A DNA stretch of 64,000 bases from positions 2,418,001 to 2,482,000 of the forward strand of contig NZ_FYEY01000001.1 in the NCBI RefSeq assembly GCF_900187385.1, in the 5' to 3' direction. This DNA is from Streptomyces sp. 2114.4 (GTDB taxonomy: Bacteria > Actinomycetota > Actinomycetes > Streptomycetales > Streptomycetaceae). The translations under genes were made by a program, and so were the position numbers. The notes beneath the pieces were generated by a model, which made no database searches, was not told the origin of the DNA, and saw only the letters and a program-made list of their open reading frames with translations. Shown piece by piece: positions 1 through 6,680 of this stretch (position 1 is the stretch's first letter; each line of letters begins with the position of its first letter).

Positions 1-96
1 GGCCACCGCGGTCCCGGCCGCGATCCAGCGCCGCCGGACCGGCCGCTTCTGCGCGTGCCGCGTCGCCGCACCGCGCCCGGTGGTATTGCGTTCCAC
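1..96 (-). CDS. Unknown protein, N-terminal 32 residues only
   Basis: The frame opens with GTG at 94-96 and runs off the left edge of the window. The start is supported by a GAAGGAG ribosome site about ten bases upstream, lying inside the end of cutA; the cutA stop is one base before this GTG, so the two are probably translationally coupled. The visible residues are basic (several Arg, Lys, His) and then turn hydrophobic (WIAAGTAVA), as in the start of a signal peptide or a membrane anchor. The family cannot be named from 32 residues. Confidence 0.6.
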   Translation of the reverse strand, partial: MERNTTGRGAATRHAQKRPVRRRWIAAGTAVA

Positions 97-97
97 G

Positions 98-466
98 TCA
101 GCTCGTCTCCTTCGCGACCCAGGACAGATAGCCGGCGCCACCGTGGGTGACCGGCGTGGCGATGATCTCGGGGGTGTCGTAGTCGTGCGCCTGCAGGAGG
201 TAGGCCTCCAGGGCCGGGTAGCGCGCCTGGGCCGTCTTGAACAGCACCTGCCATTCCTGGCCGGTCTCGATCGCGCCGTCCCAGCGGTACACCGAGGTCA
301 CCGGCGCACTGATCTGCGCGCAGGCGGCGAGCCGCTGCTCGATCGCGCCGCGGGCCAGGCCCACGGCCTTGGCCTCGCTGTCGACGGTGGTCATGACGGT
401 CAGGAACCGGGCGTCCGGGTGCCCGGCGGATCCGGGTGGTCGGGTCGATTCGGTCGGGTCGGCCAC
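98..466 (-). CDS. cutA: CutA-type divalent cation tolerance protein
   Basis: The 122-residue product has the CutA1 signature: a VMTTVDSEAKAVGLARG start to the ferredoxin-like fold, the AACAQI strand, VTSVYRWDGAIE and the E-W-Q-V-L-F-K-T strand, and a C-terminal SYLSWV-like end. CutA1 proteins are small cytoplasmic trimers linked to copper/divalent metal tolerance, with an uncertain molecular role. I chose the GTG at 464-466 because AAGGA lies seven bases before it; an ATG at 392-394 would give a 98-residue protein lacking the first strand. It precedes and probably drives the partial gene at the window edge. Family assignment is firm, biological role is not. Confidence 0.9.
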   Translation of the reverse strand: MADPTESTRPPGSAGHPDARFLTVMTTVDSEAKAVGLARGAIEQRLAACAQISAPVTSVYRWDGAIETGQEWQVLFKTAQARYPALEAYLLQAHDYDTPEIIATPVTHGGAGYLSWVAKETS

Positions 467-779
467 AGGTGCATCCTTCGCGGTGGGGGGCGGGAGGGAT
501 CGGGACAGACGGGACGGTGGGTCCGCGCCGCCGCCGAACCGGCTCGCCCGGCGGCCACGGAACCGCTCCGCATCGTACGGACCGAGATGATCATCCCGGA
601 AGGGACCGGCCCGCCCGGCAGCGGGTATGCACCCGGACGCCGCCCCCTCCACGAGCCGGCTCCCGGACGGTTTCCGGCCGGCCCCCGGCCCGTGGTCGCG
701 CTCCCCGGTTGCGTCCCGGGGCGCACCGGCAACGATGGAAAGGAAGCTCCGCCGCGTCCGCACGCGAAAGGCCGGCCTC
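467..779. other. Intergenic region between cutA and cupin gene
   Basis: This 313-base gap separates divergent genes and should contain both promoters. I see GC-rich tracts and a short inverted repeat (CCCCGG/CCCGGGG near 700-722), but no convincing -35/-10 pair and no gene. Confidence 0.4.
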
Positions 780-1145
780 ATGGACGATCTCGATGCACTC
801 GCCCGTCACCTGCTCGACGAAGCCAGGACCTCCGCGCACGGACGCAGCGCCCACCTCTTCCTGCACGACGGCCCGCTGCGGCAGGCCGTGATCGCCCTGA
901 CCGCGGGCACCGAGCTGGACGAGCACAACACTCCCCCGGCAGCGAGCCTGCACGTCCTGTACGGCCGGGTCCGGCTGACCGGGCAGGGTGGCGGTCCGGA
1001 GCTGAAGGCCGGTCAGGTCGCGATGCTCCCGCGCGAACGGCACGGGCTGCTGGCCCTGGAGAACGCGGCGGTGGTGCTGACGGCCGTCACCGGAGTCCCG
1101 CTGAGCGAGCGCCGTACGGCGGCCGCGGCGGGGGCACCGGGGTAG
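780..1145 (+). CDS. Cupin-domain protein
   Basis: This 121-residue protein is a single small beta-barrel cupin. Residues about 30-95 carry the pattern of a reduced cupin: an L-D-E-H-N turn, the LHVLYGRVRLTG strand pair, then ELKAGQVAMLPRERHG and the final strand with HGLLAL. The usual metal-binding His-x-His motif is replaced by DEHN, so metal binding is uncertain. It resembles the small 'cupin' stress or sensor proteins common in actinobacteria. The ATG at 780 has GAAAGG eight bases upstream; an in-frame ATG at 735 would add 15 basic residues. It stands alone, convergent with the oxidoreductase downstream. Substrate unknown. Confidence 0.75.
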   Translation: MDDLDALARHLLDEARTSAHGRSAHLFLHDGPLRQAVIALTAGTELDEHNTPPAASLHVLYGRVRLTGQGGGPELKAGQVAMLPRERHGLLALENAAVVLTAVTGVPLSERRTAAAAGAPG

Positions 1146-1157
1146 GGGCGCAGCCGT

Positions 1158-1174
1158 GACCCCGGGCCGGGGTC
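1158..1174. terminator. Small hairpin between convergent genes
   Basis: GACCCCG and CGGGGTC form a perfect 7-bp stem with a three-base loop between the convergent cupin and oxidoreductase genes. It lacks a U tract, as is usual in Streptomyces, and could end transcription from either side. Confidence 0.4.
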
Positions 1175-1226
1175 TGTCCGAGGGGTCGAGCCGTCATCCT
1201 GGTCGCCGAGTCCACCCTGTGCCGGT

Positions 1227-2147
1227 TCACAGTGCGACCACGATTTTGCCGTGAACATGCCTCTCGGCCTGCGTCGTCACGGCTGCGCGAATCTGCTCGA
1301 CCGGGAAGGTCGCCGCGATCGGCACCGTGATCTCGCCGGAATGGATCGCGTCGGCGATCCGTTGCAGGGCGCCCGGACCCGCATCGAGGGCACCCGCCGT
1401 GCGCACGCCGGGCGGCGGGGCGGGGCCGTCGGCCACGACGGTGATCCGCTCGGGTGCCACGCCGAGCTCGAGCGCGGTCTCGGCCGCCTCCCTTCCGAAC
1501 AGGTCGGTTGCGGCGGTGATCCCCTCGGGCGCCAGGGCCCGCACCCGGTCCGCCAGGCCGGGGCCGTACGCCACGGGTTCGGCGCCGAGCCCGCGCAGGA
1601 ATCCGAACGTGCTCTCGGAGGCGGTGCCGAGCACCCGGGCACCCGCAAGCTTCGCCAACTGCACGGCGAAGACGCCCACGCCACCCGCCGCCCCACCGAT
1701 CAGGACGGTGTCCCCGGCGCGGAGCCCGATCGCGGCGAGCGCGGCGGAGGCCGTCAGACCGGACACCACAAGCGTGGCCGCCACCTCGTCGCCGATGCCC
1801 TCCGGGGTGGGCCACAGCGTTGCCGCGGGTGTCTTGACCAGCACGAAATCGGCGACGGACCGGCCGATCGCAGCCCCGTACACCCGGTCGCCGGTCGCGA
1901 ATCCCGTGGCGTCGGCGCCCACCTCGTCCACCACTCCGGCGAAGTCGCTGCCGAACCCGGCCGGCAAGGTGATGCCGAACCGCGCCGCCATGTCGGGCTG
2001 GGTGGTGATCTGCCAGTCCATCGGATTCAGCCCGGCTGCCGTGACCCGGACGCGCACCTCGTCCGGTGCGGCGTGCGGCTCGGGTATCTCCTGCAGTTCG
2101 AGTACTTCGGGACCGCCGAATCGCCGGTAACGGACAGCTCTACTCAT
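1227..2147 (-). CDS. Zinc-independent MDR oxidoreductase (quinone reductase-like)
   Basis: The 306-residue product is a medium-chain NADP-dependent reductase. The N-terminal GroES-like domain begins MSRAVRYRRFGGPEVLEL and contains the family's NPMDW segment; the Rossmann domain has the dinucleotide loop GGAAGGVG followed by VFAVQLAKLAGARV. The structural and catalytic zinc Cys/His ligands of alcohol dehydrogenases are absent, placing it with quinone oxidoreductases. The ATG at 2145-2147 follows GGAGAGGT. It is transcribed divergently from a TetR regulator and two palindromic operators lie between them, so it is very probably repressed by that regulator. Its physiological substrate, perhaps a quinone or reactive enone, cannot be read from the sequence. 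Confidence 0.88.
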   Translation of the reverse strand: MSRAVRYRRFGGPEVLELQEIPEPHAAPDEVRVRVTAAGLNPMDWQITTQPDMAARFGITLPAGFGSDFAGVVDEVGADATGFATGDRVYGAAIGRSVADFVLVKTPAATLWPTPEGIGDEVAATLVVSGLTASAALAAIGLRAGDTVLIGGAAGGVGVFAVQLAKLAGARVLGTASESTFGFLRGLGAEPVAYGPGLADRVRALAPEGITAATDLFGREAAETALELGVAPERITVVADGPAPPPGVRTAGALDAGPGALQRIADAIHSGEITVPIAATFPVEQIRAAVTTQAERHVHGKIVVAL

Positions 2148-2168
2148 CGGTGACCTCTCCTGGCCAGT

Positions 2169-2220
2169 GATGGGACTTGGTCTCATCGACCCTACCTCAG
2201 TGATGGGACCAAGTCCCGTA
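2169..2220. promoter_or_regulatory. Twin TetR-type operators
   Basis: Two palindromes lie in the 83-base gap: GATGGGAC-TTG-GTCTCATC (2169-2187, one mismatch) and GATGGGAC-CAA-GTCCCGTA (2202-2220). Their centres are 33 bp apart, about three helical turns. The second overlaps the TACACT -10-like hexamer (2219-2224) of the regulator gene, suggesting autorepression as well as control of the divergent oxidoreductase. Confidence 0.7.
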
Positions 2221-2230
2221 CACTGCTCCC

Positions 2231-2803
2231 ATGGCTCGCTGGCAACCCGACGCACCAGGACGACTCGCCGCCGCCGCCCTCGACCTCTTCGAGGAGCACG
2301 GCTACGAGAACACGACCGTGATCGAGATCGCGGAGCGCGCGGGGCTCACCAAGAGCACGTTCTTCCGGTACTTCCCGGACAAGCGTGAGGTGCTTTTCGG
2401 CAGGGGCACGGTGACCGGTCTGCTCGTCGAAGGGATCGCCTCGGCGCCGCCGGCGGCCGGTCCGCTCGACGCGGTGGCGGACGCCCTCGATGGGCTCGGC
2501 CGGACGTTCTTCACCGCCGACCGCCGCGAGTTCAGCCGCCGGCGCCAGGCCGTGCTGAACGCCCATACGGAACTGCGTGAACGCGAAGCCCTGAAAAGGA
2601 TCGACCTCACCGCCTCGATGATCGAGGCCCTCCACCACCGCGGAGTCCCGAGCCTGACCGCGCGGGTGGCCGCGAAACTGGGCACGCTCGTCTGGGAGAT
2701 CGCCTTCGATCAGTGGATCGACACCGACAACAGCGAGGACTTCGGCCCGCTGGCACGGCAAGCGCTCGCCGAAGTACGCGCGGCCGGAGCCGTGCGCCAG
2801 TAA
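2231..2803 (+). CDS. TetR-family transcriptional regulator
   Basis: The 190-residue protein has a typical TetR N-terminal helix-turn-helix: ALDLFEEHGYENTTVIEIAE, then AGLTKSTFFRYFPDKREVL as the recognition helix region (residues about 15-60). The C-terminal ligand-binding part has no strong family signature. There is no ribosome site; TACACT at 2219-2224 sits six bases before the ATG, the usual -10 position for a leaderless Streptomyces transcript. Divergent arrangement with the MDR oxidoreductase and the two shared operators suggest it senses a substrate of that enzyme, probably an electrophile or quinone. Ligand is inferred only. Confidence 0.88.
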   Translation: MARWQPDAPGRLAAAALDLFEEHGYENTTVIEIAERAGLTKSTFFRYFPDKREVLFGRGTVTGLLVEGIASAPPAAGPLDAVADALDGLGRTFFTADRREFSRRRQAVLNAHTELREREALKRIDLTASMIEALHHRGVPSLTARVAAKLGTLVWEIAFDQWIDTDNSEDFGPLARQALAEVRAAGAVRQ

Positions 2804-2939
2804 CGCAACAGGGGCCGGGCCCATCGAACGCCAGACGTGGCCCCTTCGCCCTTCCCGGGATCCGCCGGCTGATCACCGGCCCTCCCCGGGGGCCCACACC
2901 ATGCCGGTGGCGGAACCGCACCGGCACCCGGTGCCGGAG

Positions 2940-3728
2940 TCAGGCCGCCAGCCACTGGTCGTAGGCCAGCTTGCACAGCAGGGCGACGACGACCACCACC
3001 AGGACGCCCCGTACGAAGCCGGCGCCGCGCTTGAGCGCCATCCGGGCGCCCACCAGGCCGCCGACGAGGTTGAACAGCGCCAGCAGGGCGCCGAGTTGCC
3101 ACAGCACGGTGCCCTGGACCGCGAACATCGCCAGCGCGCCGGCATTGGTGCAGACGTTGACGACCTTGGCGGTGGCCGACGAGCTGACCAGGTCCATGTG
3201 CAGGATCGCGGTGAGCGCGACGACGAGGAAAGCACCGGTCCCGGGCCCGATCAGGCCGTCGTAGAAGCCGATGCCCAGGCCCGCGACGAGGACGGCCGCC
3301 ACGACGCGCCGACGGGAGACCGGGCCCGAGGGCGCGGGCGCGGTCCCGAAGGCCGGGCGGAAGAGGACGAAGGCGAGCACCCCCAGCAGGACGGCCATGA
3401 TCAGCGGGCGCAGCACCGCGCTGTTGATGCCCGCCGCGAAGAACGCCCCGCCCAGTGAACCGGCCATCGCGGCCAGGCCGATCCGCAGTGCCGTCCGGAC
3501 ATCGATCGGGGCCTTGCGGACGTAGGTGACCGCGGCCGCGGTCGTGCCGACGATGGCGGTGGACTTGTTGGTGGCGAGCACGTAGGCGGCCGGGGTGTGC
3601 GGGAGGCCGACCAGCAGCGCCGGGAGCAGCAGCAGTCCACCACCGCCCACGACGGCATCGATCCAGCCCGCCGCGAGGGCTGCCAGGGCGAGCAGGGTCA
3701 GGGTGAACAGCGATATATCAGCGGGCAC
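2940..3728 (-). CDS. TauE/SafE (TSUP) family membrane exporter
   Basis: The 262-residue protein has about eight hydrophobic segments in the two-fold repeated layout of the TSUP family. The N-terminal repeat has the characteristic GWIDAVVGGGGLLLLPALL with the following TNK (ATNKSTAIVGTTAAAVTY), and the second repeat starts GLGIGFYDGLIGPGTGAFL. TSUP proteins move sulfite, sulfonates or other small organic anions across the membrane, but substrate varies and is not shown here. No sulfur-metabolism gene is adjacent. It converges on the TetR gene and is followed upstream by a 390-base gap before the Ig-like gene. Family call is secure. Confidence 0.9.
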   Translation of the reverse strand: MPADISLFTLTLLALAALAAGWIDAVVGGGGLLLLPALLVGLPHTPAAYVLATNKSTAIVGTTAAAVTYVRKAPIDVRTALRIGLAAMAGSLGGAFFAAGINSAVLRPLIMAVLLGVLAFVLFRPAFGTAPAPSGPVSRRRVVAAVLVAGLGIGFYDGLIGPGTGAFLVVALTAILHMDLVSSSATAKVVNVCTNAGALAMFAVQGTVLWQLGALLALFNLVGGLVGARMALKRGAGFVRGVLVVVVVALLCKLAYDQWLAA

Positions 3729-4118
3729 CAGGTGATCTTAAGGACCGCGCGCGCCCGTGCCGGGGGGATTTCCGGCCGCCGGGCCGCGGAAACATGCCAC
3801 CAATTACCGGGCGTGCCTGCGACGTTGCCCGCCGCATACGGGCGCGGGCTGGAATCCGCAACCGAAGTGCGCTGCGCCGATCGGGCGAATTGGCGCGCCA
3901 ACTGTGGTGCGTCGTCCGGCCGGTCACTTCAATCGGTGCTACCGACGGTGGGGTGCCCATCCCCTGTCGGGGGACCAGGGACGACTAGCCGTCATGCGGC
4001 AATTCCGTCCTGTTCTTCAGGGCACCCCCGACAGGTGAGCATGTGCGGAGGTTTCCTTTTCTCCGGCGTGCCGCAGCCCCCACCTCCTTCGTGGAGCCTT
4101 CGAAAGGGGCTGTCCAAC
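3729..4118. other. Long leader region upstream of the Ig-repeat gene
   Basis: This 390-base gap holds the promoters of two divergent genes. Its right half contains interleaved inverted repeats: GGGTGCCC (3951-3958) with GGGCACCC (4020-4027), and CCTGTCGGGGG (3963-3973) with CCCCCGACAGG (4025-4035). They could fold the leader of the Ig-like gene into a long stem of about 85 nt. No gene is visible. Confidence 0.5.
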
Positions 4119-5543
4119 ATGGCACTCACCCTCACCCTCACCCCGTCAACCGTAGCGGCGGGCGGGACCTTCACAGCAACGGCCGCCGGTGCCACATCGG
4201 GAGAGTTGATCACCTTCACCTACGACGCGGCAGTTCCAGTAGTAGTGGCCGCTGACGGCGCGGGTAATGCGTCCGCCACCTTCACGGCGACCACCACGGG
4301 ACCGGTGGCTGCCGTCGGTACGCTCAGTGGGGCAGCTGTAGCGACGCTGACCGTCAGCGCGGGACCGAACTGTGTGGTCACGCTGACCTCCGCGCCCCCC
4401 AGCCCGGTCGCCGCCGGCACGCCGGTGACCTTCACCGCCACCGTCACCTGCGGCGGCACCCCCGTCGTGGGCGCGCTGGTCCTGTTCACCACCCCAAGCG
4501 GCCCGATCGGAATCGGCGTCACCGGTGCCACCGGCACCGCCACCACGACCACCAGCTTGCTGCCCCCCGGCACCACCACCGTCACGGCCACCGTGATCGC
4601 CGCCACCACCACCTGCACCTGCATCGGCGTCTCCGCGACCACGACCGTGACCGTCACCGCGCCGCCGAGCTGCGTGGTCACGCTGACCTCCGCGCCCCCC
4701 AGCCCGGTCGCCGCCGGCACGCCGGTGACCTTCACCGCCACCGTCACCTGCGGCGGCGCCCCCGTCGTGGGCGCGACAGTCCTCTTCACCACCCCCGGCG
4801 GCCCGATCGGAGTCGGCGTCACCGGTGCCACCGGCACCGCCACCACGACCACCAGCTTGCTGCCCCCCGGCACCACCACCGTCACGGCCACGGTTGCTGC
4901 TGCCACCACCACCTGCACCTGCATCGGGGGCTCCGCGACCACGACCGTGACCGTCACCGCGCCGCCGAGCTGCGTGGTCACGCTGACCTCCGCGCCCCCC
5001 AGCCCGGTCGCCGCCGGCACGCCGGTGACCTTCACCGCCACCGTCACCTGCGGCGGCGCCCCCGTCGTGGGCGCGGCAGTCCTGTTCACCACCCCCGGCG
5101 GCCCGATCGGAGTCGGCGTCACCGGTGCCACCGGCACCGCGACCACGACCACCAGCTTGCTGCCCCCCGGCACCACCACCGTCACGGCCACGGTTGCTGC
5201 TGCCACCACCACCTGCTCCTGCATCGGCGTGAGCGCGACCACGACCGTGACCGTCGGCTCGGCGGCGGTGCTCACGGCGCAGCCGGCCTGCTACCGGCTG
5301 GACCTCACCACACTGACCGCCCAGGCCACGTTCACTGCGACGGGCGCGACGCCGGGTTCGACGGTCACGTTCCACCTGGGCACCGGGCCCAACGGACCCG
5401 TGGCGTGCACCGCCGTGGCCAACGCGAGCGGCACCGCCACCTGCACGGCCACCCTCAGCCTCTTCCAGCTGGTCTTCGTCACCTACACCGCGACCAGCGG
5501 GACGCAGGCCTCCACCAGCACCCTGGGGCCCTGCCTCTCCTGA
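4119..5543 (+). CDS. Ig-like repeat protein without signal peptide
   Basis: The 474-residue protein begins MALTLTLTPSTVAAGG with an 80-residue Ig-like domain, followed by three almost identical 100-residue bacterial Ig-like (Big-type) domains starting with CVVTLTSAPPSPVAAGTPV, and a divergent last domain of about 90 residues. Each repeat carries four Cys (CVV, TVTC, and a C-x-C pair before IG), so disulfides or metal links are plausible. It is rich in Thr, Val and Ala. There is no signal peptide or membrane anchor despite the extracellular look of the domains, which points to phage-like structural use, non-classical release or an intracellular role. The ATG follows AAAGGGG by nine bases. Two tiny genes, a Cys-rich peptide and DUF1360, follow. 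Function unknown. Confidence 0.8.
   Translation: MALTLTLTPSTVAAGGTFTATAAGATSGELITFTYDAAVPVVVAADGAGNASATFTATTTGPVAAVGTLSGAAVATLTVSAGPNCVVTLTSAPPSPVAAGTPVTFTATVTCGGTPVVGALVLFTTPSGPIGIGVTGATGTATTTTSLLPPGTTTVTATVIAATTTCTCIGVSATTTVTVTAPPSCVVTLTSAPPSPVAAGTPVTFTATVTCGGAPVVGATVLFTTPGGPIGVGVTGATGTATTTTSLLPPGTTTVTATVAAATTTCTCIGGSATTTVTVTAPPSCVVTLTSAPPSPVAAGTPVTFTATVTCGGAPVVGAAVLFTTPGGPIGVGVTGATGTATTTTSLLPPGTTTVTATVAAATTTCSCIGVSATTTVTVGSAAVLTAQPACYRLDLTTLTAQATFTATGATPGSTVTFHLGTGPNGPVACTAVANASGTATCTATLSLFQLVFVTYTATSGTQASTSTLGPCLS
4371..5270 (+). repeat. Three tandem 300-bp coding repeats
   Basis: Units start at 4371, 4671 and 4971 and keep an exact 300-base period. They are nearly identical at DNA level, including synonymous positions; differences cluster in short patches (for example around 4480-4490, 4595-4600 and 4925-4930). 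The third unit diverges after about 5250. Such similarity implies recent duplication or ongoing gene conversion, and repeat number may vary between strains. Confidence 0.95.
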
Positions 5544-5637
5544 CCCCACCGGCGCGCATGCGGCACAGTCAACAGCGTGCCGTCGCCCGCCTGAACCCGT
5601 GAAACCGGCCCAGGGCTGCTGAGCGGCCCGGCAACAC

Positions 5638-5672
5638 AGCCGTCCCCCGTAACGCAACTACGGGGGACGGCT
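5638..5672 (+). terminator. Terminator after Ig-repeat gene
   Basis: AGCCGTCCCCCGTA (5638-5651) and TACGGGGGACGGCT (5659-5672) form a perfect 14-bp stem with a seven-base loop, 95 bases after the stop codon. A second hairpin follows immediately. Confidence 0.75.
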
Positions 5673-5697
5673 GCAGGGCCACAAGGATAGGCCCTGC
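5673..5697 (+). terminator. Second tandem hairpin
   Basis: GCAGGGCC and GGCCCTGC form a perfect 8-bp stem around a nine-base loop directly after the first hairpin. Together they probably isolate the Ig-repeat gene from the small gene downstream. Confidence 0.5.
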
Positions 5698-5797
5698 GGC
5701 ACGGTGGCACGCCGGGTTGAGCCCGGGACGCGCCTCGGGCCCACGGGTCACGCGACGAGGGACCCCTCGCAAAAGAGAGACACAGAAGGAGTGCGAC

Positions 5798-5956
5798 ATG
5801 GGCTGCAATTGCGGCGGCGGTGCCCGTCCGACCGTCACCGTCTACCAGTTGAACCTGCCCGACGGCACCGCGCGCCAGTTCTACACCTGGCAAGAGGCCG
5901 AGGCCGCCAACCAGCGAGCGGGCGGCGGCGGCAGCATCGTCATCATCAATCAGTAG
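5798..5956 (+). CDS. Small Cys-rich N-terminus protein (52 residues)
   Basis: The product starts MGCNCGGGARPTVTVYQLNL and ends in a hydrophobic beta-like IVIINQ. Two Cys in a C-N-C turn near the N-terminus recall small phage and virion-associated peptides that often open with MGCxCG, but I cannot name a family. The middle (DGTARQFYTWQEAEAANQ) looks like a short helix after a strand, so this is probably a mini-domain with one strand-helix-strand unit. The ATG is backed by a strong AGAAGGAG seven bases upstream, which makes it a convincing gene despite its size. It sits between the Ig-repeat gene and DUF1360 in the same direction. Function unknown. Confidence 0.75.
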   Translation: MGCNCGGGARPTVTVYQLNLPDGTARQFYTWQEAEAANQRAGGGGSIVIINQ

Positions 5957-6103
5957 CGGAATTCGCCTACCGAGGCCGCCGTCTTCCCCTCCAGCGGACC
6001 GGGAAAACGGCCGGCCTCGGCCCTCAATGAACGCCATGCGCCGACCCGAGAGACGACCACCACTCCGCCTCGGGCCACTCACGGTGAGAGGACGCACTCC
6101 CCC

Positions 6104-6391
6104 ATGAGCCTTTTGGAGTTCCTGCTTTCCCTCGGCGCCACGTGCCGCCTCACCCGATTCATTACGAAGGACACTCTCGCCGGGGGATTCCGCTCCTGGA
6201 TCGCCGACCGTTTCGGCGATGACTCCAAACCCTCCTACCTGGTCAGTTGCAGCTGGTGTACGAGCATCTGGGTGGCCGCCGCCATGACCGCCCTCACGCA
6301 ATGGGCCGGCGGAACCGTCGCCCTGCAGCTCACCACCACCGCCCTGTCGCTCTCCTACCTCGCCGGGCTCGCTTCGCGCTGGCTCGACTGA
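6104..6391 (+). CDS. DUF1360 family membrane protein
   Basis: The 95-residue product matches the DUF1360 pattern: LLSLGATCRLTRFITKDTLAG, then FRSWIADRFG, the SCSWCTSIWVAAAM segment with its paired Cys, and a second hydrophobic stretch near the C-terminus. DUF1360 proteins are small, have two membrane helices and are frequent in phages and in sporulating or filamentous bacteria; no function is established. It is 147 bases downstream of the 52-residue Cys-rich gene and reads in the same direction, forming a small three-gene cassette with the Ig-repeat gene. The conserved C-S-W-C is present, so the protein looks intact. Confidence 0.8.
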   Translation: MSLLEFLLSLGATCRLTRFITKDTLAGGFRSWIADRFGDDSKPSYLVSCSWCTSIWVAAAMTALTQWAGGTVALQLTTTALSLSYLAGLASRWLD

Positions 6392-6630
6392 TCGTCGCGG
6401 CAGCGCAGGCGCGCCCCGGGCTGTTCTCCCGCGACTTCGCGTGGGTCAAGTCCTCGTACAGCGACGCCAACGGCGGGGAAGGCATCGAGTTCTCCCCCGC
6501 CCTCACCCAGGTCCACGGCGTCGTCCCCGTCCGCGACTCCAAGAACCCCGACGGCCCGGCCCTCGTCTTCCCCGCCGACGGCTGGTCGTCATTCATAGCT
6601 GCTGTGAAAGGCGGGGAGTTCTCCGCCTGA
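6301..6630 (+). CDS. Orphan DUF397 protein, start uncertain
   Basis: The C-terminal 65 residues form a complete DUF397 domain: WVKSSYSDANGG, then PVRDSKNPDGPALVF and WSSFIAAVKGGEF. DUF397 proteins usually sit beside an XRE/DUF5753 (Scr1-type) regulator and act as its small partner; no such regulator is adjacent here. The usual NCVEVA strand reads GEGIEFS, losing its Cys. There is no start codon between the DUF1360 stop and the domain; the only in-frame ATGs (6247, 6301) lie inside the DUF1360 gene and would add basic, low-complexity residues. It may therefore be a truncated remnant, or be translated by readthrough or coupling. The coordinates given assume the ATG at 6301. Confidence 0.5.
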   Translation: MGRRNRRPAAHHHRPVALLPRRARFALARLIVAAAQARPGLFSRDFAWVKSSYSDANGGEGIEFSPALTQVHGVVPVRDSKNPDGPALVFPADGWSSFIAAVKGGEFSA

Positions 6631-6680
6631 CGCGGAAAACCTGTGCCGCCCCGCAGGCCCCGCCGATAGCGTCAACTCCC

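Noticed and set aside
4146..5657. Long minus-strand frames opposite the Ig-repeat gene
   Set aside because: Translations are pure Gly/Ala/Arg or Val/Thr/Pro mirrors of the repeats; no ribosome site.
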